Translations under genes and position numbers: made by a program | NCBI GenBank assembly: GCA_046727955.1 | Contig: JBKPDO010000356.1 | Span: forward strand, 1 to 10,893 | Source of the DNA: DASVXQ01 sp046727955 | GTDB taxonomy: Bacteria > Actinomycetota > CALGFH01 | DNA: 10,893 nucleotides | Reading direction: 5' to 3' | Notes under the pieces: generated by a model | Database searches by the model: none | What the model saw: only the letters and a program-made list of their open reading frames with translations | Told to the model about the DNA's origin: nothing | Shown: positions 5,309-10,893 of the stretch, piece by piece | Numbering within the stretch: the stretch's first letter is position 1 | Layout: the number at the start of each line of letters is the position of its first letter

Positions 5309-7838
5309 CGGCGACCGTCGTGCCCGCCGCCCAGCCCACGCTCGAGGGCGCAGCCCAGGATGAGGTCACCGCGCGGCTGCTGGCGGCGATCACCACGCAG
5401 TTCGCCGCCACGGTGCGGTGGACCCCTGAGGGCGGGGTGGTGACCTTCCCGCAGGACCATCCGACGCTGGGCTGGAAGATGTGCGTGATCGCCGGGTGCG
5501 GCAAGGCGTGCACTATGGCCAGCGGGCTCTGCCAGGGGTGCTGGTGCCGCTGGAAGCGGCAGGGCAAGCCACCGATCGAGGAGTTCACCGCCCAGCCCAA
5601 GAGCTACCTGCGCACCCCCGGCGTCCAGCCGTGCACGGTGCCGGGCTGCCAGCGGCCGTGGAAGACCAAGCGGGTCCCGCTGTGCCAGGCGCACGAGGTG
5701 CAGCGGCGCGTGCTGCTGGGCGGCATTTCGCTGGAGGCGTTCCGGTCCCACCCGGACGTCGTGCCACACCTGTCGCTGGGGCCGTGCCTGGCCGCCTCGT
5801 GCACCCGCGAGCGCGCCGGCCGCGGCGCCTACTGCGTGGCGCACTACGACCGCTGGCGCAAGGCGCAGCGCCGCCAGCCCGGCCTGGACGAGGGCTGGTG
5901 GCGGCGCACCGCCCCGGTGATCGCCGACGACAACCAGGTCAGCCTGCGGGCCTGCCGCTGCGGGTGGCGGCCGAGTTCGTCTACGGGCTGCAGCAGCGCA
6001 GCCACGCCGGCATCAAGACCCGGTTCAACATGGTCCGGCCGCTGATCGACCAGGCCCGGCTGGCCGAGGTCGCCTCGCTCAGCCAGGTGCCGGCCGAGGC
6101 GCTGGCCGGGCACCCCCGCAAGCTGCGCAACGCGCTGGTCCGCCACGTCGAGCTGCTGCTGCGCACCCCCGAGAGCGAGCGGCACCACGACCGCTGGGAC
6201 CTGGCCGTCTTCGGCCACCGCGGCACCATCCGCTTCACCGACGTCCACCAGCCCTGGCTGCGTGAGGCCACCAAGGCGTGGGCGTTCGACTACCTGCCCC
6301 AACGCCGCGGCGACGGGGTCGCCGGCATCGTCCAGGCCCACATCGAGGGGATCGTGCTGCTGTCGGACAGTCTGCGGCTGCAGCGCGCCGACCGCGGCGA
6401 GACCCCGGCCGCGTTGGGCCGCGGCGACATCGTCGCGTTCTGCAACCGGCTGGCCTACCTGCAGGACCAGGGCGTCATCAGCGCCGCGCGGCGACGGCGG
6501 ACCTACTACGCCGTCAAGGGGCTGCTGGAACGGATGCGGGTGCTGGGCCTGACCCGGCCGGGCCAGCCGCTGCACGGCCTGCCGCAGGAGTTCGCGCTCA
6601 CCCGCGAGGAGATGCCCTATGAGCCCGACGACGAGCAGGCCGGCAAGGACCTGCCCGTGGAGGTGATCCGCCACCTGTGCGCCCACCTGGACGCGCTGGC
6701 CAGCGCCGGCAACGGCAGCGGCACCGGTGCCGGCAACAGTGCCGCCGAGGTCCGCACCGCGATCGAGCTGCTGATCGACACCGGCCGCCGCCCCGAGGAG
6801 GTCTGCCGGCTGGCCTGGGACTGCCTGGGCCGCGACGCCGACGGCAAGCCCGTGCTCATCTACGACAACCACAAGGCCAACCGGCCGGGCCGGCGCCTGC
6901 CGATCTCCGAGGCCACCGCCACCGTCGTCGTCGCCCAGCAACAGCTGGTCCGCGCTCGCTTCCCCACCACGCCGCTGGGCGAGCTGCGGCTTTTGCCCTC
7001 GGTGGTCGCCAACCCCCACGGCCGCAAGCCGATCAGCGCCGACTGGGTCACCGGCCGCCACCGCGCCTGGGTCGACAGTCTCCCGGAGATCCTCGTGCCG
7101 ACCGTGGTCGAAGAGGACGGCCGGCCACAGACCAAGCCGCTGCCGTTCGACAAGCAGCGGATCTTCCCCTACGCCTACCGGCACACCTACGCCCAGCGCC
7201 ACGCCGACGCCGGCGTCCCCGCCGACGTGCTGCGGGACCTGATGGACCACGATGACATCAGCACCACGCAGCGGTACTACCGCGTCGGGGGGCAGCGCCG
7301 CCGCGACGCCGTCGACCGCGTCACCACCATGCAGTTCGACCGCCACGGCAATCGCATCTGGCGCCAGGCCAAGACCCTGCTGGACTCCGAGCACGCCCGC
7401 CGCGCCATCGGCGAGGTCGCCGTCCCCTACGGGGTGTGCACCGAACCCAGCAACGTCGCCGCCGGCGGGCAGGACTGCCCGGTCCGCTTTCGCTGTGTGG
7501 GCTGCGGGCACTTCCGCACCGACATCTCCTACCTGCCCGACCTGGAGGCCTACCTCGCCGACCTGCTGCGCAACCGGGAGCGGCTGCGGGCGGCCGTCGA
7601 CGCCGACGCGTGGGCCAAGGCCGAGGCGATGCCCTCCGACGAGGAGATCGCTCGGGTCCGCCAGCTCATCAGCCGCGTCAAGGCAGACGTCGAGCAGCTC
7701 AGCGCCGACGACCGCGCCCAGATCCAGCAGGCCGTCAGTGTGGTCCGCCGCGCCCGCAACAGCGTCGTCGGCCTGGGCCTGCCCCGCGTCCGCCAACCCC
7801 TCCCCGTCATCGACCTTCGACCGGACCGGACCGCATGA
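5305..7838 (+). pseudogene. tnpB: TnpB-type tyrosine recombinase, frameshifted near 5950
   Basis: The second, large recombinase of the element. It starts at ATG 5305 (GGAGG at 5293-5297) and overlaps the MazG-like stop. The first 215 residues carry three Zn-knuckle units: Cys60/65/76/79, Cys110/115/127-His130 and Cys161/166/177-His180. After Arg215 the frame breaks: observed CTGCGGGCCTG needs one more G to read LRGLPLRVAAEF, the continuation I expect for the family. With that base restored the protein is 844 residues. The second part holds the catalytic domain: Arg496 in TGRRPEEV, Arg626-His627 in YRHTYAQRHADAG, and Tyr658 in TTQRYYRV, then a Cys-rich end (Cys712, 725, 731, 734, His736). The usual first His of the HxxR box appears as Tyr. 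The break is a recent mutation or a base-calling error. Confidence 0.85.
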
Positions 7839-8398
7839 GCGCCAACATGACCACCAACCACATGATCCAGGGGCGACGCGCCGACTCGGCCCGCCGCCGC
7901 CAGCGCGTCATCAAGGCCCTCAACCAGGCCGTCAGCAACGCCGGCGAGATCAGCGTCTCGGCGATCGCCCGCGCCGCCGGCGTTGACCGCACGTTCCTCT
8001 ACCGCCACCGCGACCTGCTGGCCAAGGTCCACGCCGCCGAGGCCACCCCAGCCGCCATGGGTGGGCCGCTGGCCAGCCGCGCCTCCCTGCAGGCCGACCT
8101 CGCAGGCGCCCAAGACCGCGCCGTCCGCCAGGCCGCCCGCATCCGCCAGTTGGAGTCCAAGCTCACCGAGCTGCTCGGCGAGCGGGCCTGGGCCGAGTCC
8201 GGGCTGGGCGGGCCCGACGACATCGAGCAGCTCAAACGCCGCATCACCACGCTCGAGCAGCAGGTCACCGACCTCACCGGTCAGCTCGAGGAACGCCAGC
8301 AAGAGCTCGAGGCCGCCCGCGCGGCCAACCGCGAGCTGATCACCCGGCTGAACACCACGTCACGGCCTCGCAGCAGGACCTCGGGGGATCCGTCGTGA
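7835..8398 (+). CDS. tnpC: TnpC-type accessory protein (HTH plus coiled coil, DUF6262-like)
   Basis: A 187-residue protein from ATG at 7835, overlapping the tnpB stop (ATGA). Residues 14-36 are basic and helical. Residues 38-58 (EISVSAIARAAGVDRTFLYR) form a TetR-like helix-turn-helix. Residues about 82-118 and 128-173 are coiled coil with regular Leu/Glu/Gln heptads (QLKRRITTLEQQVTDLTGQL). This is the layout of the third protein of Tn554-type elements, which in Tn554 influences the frequency and orientation of transposition. It has no catalytic motif and is likely a DNA-binding partner that helps assemble the recombinase complex. It relies on coupling for translation; no good Shine-Dalgarno is seen. 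Its stop overlaps the GTG of the decayed methyltransferase. Confidence 0.85.
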   Translation: MSANMTTNHMIQGRRADSARRRQRVIKALNQAVSNAGEISVSAIARAAGVDRTFLYRHRDLLAKVHAAEATPAAMGGPLASRASLQADLAGAQDRAVRQAARIRQLESKLTELLGERAWAESGLGGPDDIEQLKRRITTLEQQVTDLTGQLEERQQELEAARAANRELITRLNTTSRPRSRTSGDPS

Positions 8399-8560
8399 GC
8401 CGACTCGCACCACCGCCACCGGCTCGTGCATGGGCCGGTGCGGCGCTGGTCTGCGGGGACGCGCGGCGGCCTCCGCTTGCGGATGCGACGGTCGATCTGG
8501 TCGCGACCTCGGCGCGGTACTTGGCGTTGCGCGCCGATACCGGGAAGGCCGCAAGTTCGG
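8395..8560 (+). pseudogene. Degenerate start of a DNA methyltransferase
   Basis: A GTG at 8395 overlaps the tnpC stop and follows GGGGGA (8383-8388). The frame begins with a recognisable N-terminal piece of a DNA methyltransferase: ALVCGDARRPPLADATVDLV resembles the motif before the catalytic TSPPY tetrad, but here the sequence reads ATSARYLAL. The two prolines are lost, and from about residue 55 no methyltransferase similarity is visible although the frame stays open to 9501. No AdoMet-binding FxGxG motif follows. I read this as the surviving start of a coupled fifth gene whose body was deleted or replaced. The family call rests on about 40 residues. The exact end of the remnant is uncertain. 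Confidence 0.5.
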
Positions 8561-8714
8561 GAGTCCTGAAGCGGCGTTGGCCCGCAACTCCAGGCTCACA
8601 TGGCGCTGGGCAGGGGCTTGCGGCTGGCAGCTCGTCCGACCGGTGTGCAGATGGCCCGGCTGTGGCCGCACCGAATGACGGCGAGCGCAGTGGGTCGCAG
8701 CCTGCGGCGCGGCA
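8561..8714. other. Non-coding or decayed interval
   Basis: Between the methyltransferase remnant and the end of the PASTA gene I see no convincing gene. Open frames exist in several phases, as expected at this GC content, but none gives a recognisable protein. The interval is probably the scar of the deletion that removed the methyltransferase body. Confidence 0.4.
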
Positions 8715-8727
8715 TCACGGTGCCGCG
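8708..8727 (-). terminator. Hairpin at the end of the PASTA gene
   Basis: CGCGGCA (8708-8714) and TGCCGCG (8721-8727) form a perfect 7-bp stem around a six-base loop that contains the PASTA gene stop codon. There is no T-run, so it may be a weak or bidirectional terminator between converging transcripts, or chance in GC-rich DNA. Confidence 0.25.
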
Positions 8728-9413
8728 AAGGTGACCGTGATCTCGACGTTGGCTGGCGGGGATGAGCGCTTGACGACATGCGTGGTCCACGCGCCGGGCC
8801 CCTCGTTCGTGAGCGCTCCGATGGAGACCCAGCAGCTGACCTGGAGGTCGAGGGGCTGGCAGGTGGGGTCGCGGCGTGTGCTGGCCACTACGCGGAGGTG
8901 GTCGCCGGGCGTGGGCTCGAGCCACACCTCGAGGTCGGTGTTGGGCGGCACGCGCACCACGACCGTCAGCTGGTGGGTGGGCGGATCCAACGCGATGATC
9001 GGGTATCTCGCGGTGGCTGGACCGCGTCCCAACGCCAGCCGGCGAGGCGCGCCGTTGGGTTGGAGGTCGGTTCGGGTCCGAAACCCGATGACGCTGCCGG
9101 GCTGGACCAGCACGCCGGCGGGTGGCTCTTGCGCGACGACCACGGCGTCGGGTGTGTGGGGATCGTGGTCGCTTGCCACGCCCTGCAGCCCCCGTGTGCG
9201 CAGTTGCTGCTGGGCCTGGCTGAGGGTGCGACCGACCGTGTCGGGCAGCCGCACGGCTCGCAGGGGCGGCGGGGTGGCCGCGCTGGTGGGGCTGGCCGCG
9301 GCGTGTTGGCGCTCGCTGGGCGGCGTGGGGAGGACCCGGCTGGCGATGACCAGCGCGGCAAGCCCTACCAGCACCAGTGCCACGATCAACGTCCGGCCCG
9401 ATGCCACGCGCAT
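8715..9413 (-). CDS. Membrane-anchored PASTA-domain protein
   Basis: A 232-residue protein on the opposite strand to the tnp operon. I prefer ATG at 9413 because it puts the hydrophobic segment at the N terminus (RTLIVALVLVGLAALVIA, 7-24) after basic residues; an upstream in-frame ATG at 9458 is an alternative. The segment is a signal anchor with no lipobox Cys. A Pro/Ala/Ser-rich linker (28-50) leads to a PASTA domain at about 56-114 (LPDTVGRTLSQAQQQLRTRG ... VVVAQEPPAGVLVQPGS). A beta-rich C-terminal part (about 138-231) has two Cys (185, 194) that could form a disulfide. PASTA domains bind peptidoglycan or muropeptides in Ser/Thr kinases and penicillin-binding proteins; no kinase or transpeptidase domain is present. 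It is probably an extracytoplasmic cargo protein of unknown role. Confidence 0.72.
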   Translation of the reverse strand: MRVASGRTLIVALVLVGLAALVIASRVLPTPPSERQHAAASPTSAATPPPLRAVRLPDTVGRTLSQAQQQLRTRGLQGVASDHDPHTPDAVVVAQEPPAGVLVQPGSVIGFRTRTDLQPNGAPRRLALGRGPATARYPIIALDPPTHQLTVVVRVPPNTDLEVWLEPTPGDHLRVVASTRRDPTCQPLDLQVSCWVSIGALTNEGPGAWTTHVVKRSSPPANVEITVTFAAP

Positions 9414-9476
9414 GCAGCCCCCAGCGGGTGTGAGTGTGGGAACGGCTGGATGGAGCATACCGGCCAACGCCGCCCG

Positions 9477-9680
9477 CTATTGCGTGGAGTCGCCGTCATG
9501 AGGGGGCGGGACGAGTTGGGCGCAGTACCGCACAGCGGTGTCGGCGCTCAGGTCGAACAGCCGGGCGAGCTCGAGCGGGTCCCTGCCAGTGGGGTGGGCC
9601 TCGGCCAGCAGCCGGTCCGTGCGCGGGGCTTGCAGGCGGTCTTGGCGGTCGCCCCGCTGACCGAGGTGCTGCCCACCACC
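9477..9680 (-). pseudogene. C-terminal remnant of an actinobacterial integrase
   Basis: On the minus strand the frame ending in TAG at 9477-9479 encodes about 47 recognisable residues: TDRLLAEAHPTGRDPLELAR followed by LFDLSADTAVRYC. This is the type of C-terminal tail (DR.L.EA..TGDPL.L...F.LS..TA.RY) that I know from a group of actinobacterial site-specific integrases. About 20 further upstream residues are compatible but weaker, and no catalytic His, Arg or Tyr box precedes them. It is therefore a decayed end of a different recombinase gene, trapped between the PASTA gene and the right terminus. The match is by sequence memory and not by search. Confidence 0.55.
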
Positions 9681-9708
9681 TCGCAGCGGGCCACCGCCGC
9701 GAGCCGAG

Positions 9709-9738
9709 TTGCACCACACCTGTCGCGTGCAATAGAGT
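9709..9738 (+). promoter_or_regulatory. Candidate outward-facing promoter at right end
   Basis: TTGCAC (9709-9714) and TAGAGT (9733-9738) are separated by 18 bases. TAGAGT fits the actinobacterial -10 pattern TAGRRT. Transcription would leave the element through the right repeat into the ASCH remainder and downstream phage-type genes. TTGCAC also pairs with GTGCAA (9727-9732) as an inverted repeat, so an operator or recombinase arm site is an alternative. Confidence 0.4.
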
Positions 9739-9785
9739 CCGCTGCACTGCCACTGAGCTGCGCAAACTCCGTCGAGAGCTTCCCT

Positions 9786-9808
9786 CAGGTTCGGCGACCC
9801 CCAGAGAA
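9786..9808. repeat. Right terminal inverted repeat
   Basis: The right end reads CAGGTTCGG... to CCCCCAGAGAA. Its reverse complement starts TTCTCTGGGGG and ends CCTG, matching the left end (3650-3670) with a few substitutions and small gaps. The GAGCCT hexamer follows directly. Confidence 0.78.
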
Positions 9809-9814
9809 GAGCCT
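9809..9814. repeat. Right copy of GAGCCT crossover hexamer
   Basis: Identical to 3644-3649. The hexamer followed by GATCGCGG continues the ASCH gene, so it is the junction between the right transposon end and host sequence. Confidence 0.8.
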
Positions 9815-10238
9815 GATCGCGGTCGGCGCCAAGCGGATCGAGACGCGCTCCTGGGGGACCGGCTACCACGGTCCGCTGGCGATCCACGCGGGCAAGACGC
9901 GCTTGCCCGAGCTGCCGGCGCTGACCTGTGACCCGCTGTTCTACCGCGCGCTCGCGCCGCACTTCCCCGACCCCGCCGCCCCGGGCGGCTTGCGGGGACC
10001 GGCGACGCTCCGCCTGGAGCGGCTGCCATTCGGCGCGGTCATCGCCGTCGCCGAGCTGGTCGACGTTCGGCGGATCGTCAGTCCGGAGGCGCTCGGCCAC
10101 ACGCTCGGCGACAACGAGATCGCCTTTGGCGACTTCACGCCCGGCCGCTTCGCCTGGCTGCTCGCGAACGTCCAGCCGCTCCCGGAGCCGATCCCGGCCC
10201 GGGGTGCGCTCGGCCTCTGGCACTGGAGCCGGCCATGA
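9809..10238 (+). pseudogene. ASCH-domain protein gene, main C-terminal piece
   Basis: This piece continues the gene begun at 3612: SLIAVGAKRIETRSWGTGYH ... PLAIHAGKTR ... GAVIAVAELVDVRRI ... GRFAWLLANVQPL ... GALGLWHWSRP. ASCH domains are small beta-barrels with a PUA-like fold that bind RNA or modified nucleosides; the K(19)xxE(21) pair in GAKRIETRSW and the late FAWLL strand are family hallmarks. The restored protein has 153 residues, a normal single-domain length. The piece has no stop or frameshift of its own, which suggests a recent interruption. It lacks a native start: no ATG occurs in frame between the right transposon end and the stop, so it is presumably not expressed as a useful protein. 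The stop overlaps the next ATG (10235-10238). Confidence 0.9.
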
Positions 10239-10423
10239 GCGAGCGCCTGCAGCCGACCTGGGGCGGTCCGACCACCGCGACCCGCGCCGGCGTCGACCTG
10301 CCCTGCTGCTACCTGTGCCGCCGCTCGGTGCTCCATTCGTGGACTGAGCACGTCGCCGAGGTCGAGGCCGCCAGCGACCCGCTCGCCAAGGCCGCTGGCC
10401 TGCCACAAGGAGACGCCGCATGA
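10235..10423 (+). CDS. Small Cys-containing hypothetical protein
   Basis: A 62-residue protein from ATG at 10235 inside the ASCH stop (ATGA). The only notable motif is CCYLC (Cys24, 25, 28) followed by RRSVLHSW, a half zinc-knuckle that would need His34 or His39 (TEH) to complete a site. No membrane segment or enzyme motif is seen. Overlaps with both neighbours support it as a real operon gene, and its translation would normally depend on coupling to the now interrupted ASCH gene. I do not recognise a family. Confidence 0.6.
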   Translation: MSERLQPTWGGPTTATRAGVDLPCCYLCRRSVLHSWTEHVAEVEAASDPLAKAAGLPQGDAA

Positions 10424-10893
10424 GCCCGCTGAGCCCGCCGCAACCGACCTGGGACCAGTGGTTCGACGCCCAGCGCGAGGCAACCGACCAGCTTGACGAG
10501 TTGCTTGCCCAGCTGCTGGACGGTAAGCCGGACTCGTTCAAGGTGGCCGTCATCGCCGCTGTCATCGAGCACCTGGCCGAGGGCATGCGTCTCTACGTTC
10601 CGCTCCAGGATGATGAGGACACAAAGGCCTTGACCGCTCTTGTCCAGCAGGGCCTCACCACCGATGGTGCCCACCACAAGCAGTGGGCGCTTGATCGGGT
10701 CGCCAAGCGGCTTGGCCTGCCCGTCACCGGCTACGAGCCGGGGATCGCGCCGCCACCGCCGCCAATCCTACTGGACGATCCGATGCCTGACGAGCGCACC
10801 AACCCCTGGGTCGCGGCCGAGCACGGCTGGTCCCGGCCGGTCGCCGCGCCGCTGGAGCGGTGCGCGGAGCTGCTCGGCGTCACCGTCGACCGG
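10420..10893 (+). CDS. Hypothetical protein, 3'-truncated by window end
   Basis: An open frame from ATG 10420 runs for 158 codons to the window edge with no stop. The start is well supported: AAGGAG (10407-10412) lies seven bases upstream, and the ATG overlaps the previous stop (ATGA). The N-terminal part is acidic and helical (WDQWFDAQREATDQLDELLA, 11-30), followed by a Pro-rich linker (IAPPPPPILLDD) and a segment NPWVAAEHGW. No family is recognised. Its good ribosome binding site means it could still be translated independently of the interrupted ASCH gene. Codon usage and strand match the left-flank operon. Confidence 0.65.
   Translation, partial: MSPLSPPQPTWDQWFDAQREATDQLDELLAQLLDGKPDSFKVAVIAAVIEHLAEGMRLYVPLQDDEDTKALTALVQQGLTTDGAHHKQWALDRVAKRLGLPVTGYEPGIAPPPPPILLDDPMPDERTNPWVAAEHGWSRPVAAPLERCAELLGVTVDR

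Larger units (their letters stand above)
3650..9808 (+). mobile_element. Tn554-family transposon inserted in ASCH gene
   Basis: A 6159-bp element bounded by GAGCCT hexamers and imperfect terminal inverted repeats. It carries the family's three-gene set in order: tnpA and tnpB (two tyrosine recombinases) and tnpC (HTH plus coiled coil), with an added MazG-like gene between tnpA and tnpB. Cargo on the right is a decayed methyltransferase start, an opposite-strand PASTA protein and an integrase fragment. Tn554 itself is known for high site specificity (in radC); this copy sits in a conserved stretch of an ASCH gene instead. The ends were fixed by reassembling the interrupted gene. The tnpB frameshift would block transposition of this copy if it is not a sequencing error. 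Confidence 0.9.

Noticed and set aside
5481..5951. Upstream part of the long open frame that ends at 7838
   Set aside because: Before the frameshift this phase reads as Arg/Pro/Ala-rich out-of-frame translation; the Zn-knuckle frame from 5305 is the real one.
5844..7796. 650-residue minus-strand frame opposite tnpB
   Set aside because: Its Gly/Asp/Val-rich composition is typical of antisense translation in high-GC DNA, and the + strand encodes the conserved recombinase.
8561..9501. Continuation of the open frame from 8395 as a 368-residue protein
   Set aside because: It lies opposite the PASTA gene, which has a coherent anchor and domain, and shows no recognisable sequence after about residue 55.
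3644..9814. GAGCCT copies as a target-site duplication from a DDE transposase
   Set aside because: The element encodes only tyrosine recombinases of the Tn554 type and no DDE transposase, so a shared crossover core is the better reading.
9681..10586. Long minus-strand frame extending upstream of the integrase tail
   Set aside because: It runs antisense to the ASCH gene and the downstream operon and is low-complexity Arg/Gly/Pro; only the last 47 to 67 residues look real.
1..10893. CRISPR arrays, tRNA or rRNA genes
   Set aside because: No regularly spaced repeats, cloverleaf-like sequence or rRNA-like stretch was seen on reading through the window.

Overview
The window is high-GC DNA with the gene density, GTG starts and 4-bp ATGA/GTGA stop-start overlaps typical of actinobacterial phages and integrated elements. 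I read it as part of a prophage or other integrated element in an Actinomycetota host; the genus cannot be told. All flanking genes run on the + strand as one overlapping operon.

Left flank (1-3649): a 5'-truncated hypothetical gene, a RusA-like Holliday junction resolvase, a protein with a C-terminal J-domain (HPD motif), a small hypothetical, a Cys-rich protein with a duplicated CRCxxC motif, a zinc-ribbon protein, a BldC/MerR-type helix-turn-helix protein, a conserved acidic-tailed hypothetical, and a two-domain protein whose C-terminal half resembles a ubiquitin-like beta-grasp domain (DUF2604-like) ending in Gly-Gly. The first 12 codons of an ASCH-domain gene follow.

Inserted element (3650-9808, 6159 bp): a Tn554-family transposon splits the ASCH gene. 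Removing it together with one of the two flanking GAGCCT copies restores an intact 153-residue ASCH reading frame, which fixes both ends to the base. The ends carry imperfect inverted repeats (TTCTCTTGGG... and TTCTCTGGGG...). Inside is a translationally coupled operon: tnpA (tyrosine recombinase), a MazG-like pyrophosphohydrolase, tnpB (large tyrosine recombinase with Zn-knuckle repeats, carrying a single-base frameshift near 5950), tnpC (helix-turn-helix plus coiled coil), and a degenerate start of a DNA methyltransferase. On the opposite strand near the right end lie a membrane-anchored PASTA-domain protein and the C-terminal remnant of another integrase. The tnpA ribosome binding site lies in a strong hairpin, and a candidate outward promoter faces the broken ASCH gene.

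Right flank (9809-10893): the rest of the ASCH gene, a 62-residue Cys-containing hypothetical, and a gene running off the window. The phage-like operon resumes as if never interrupted, consistent with a recent insertion.
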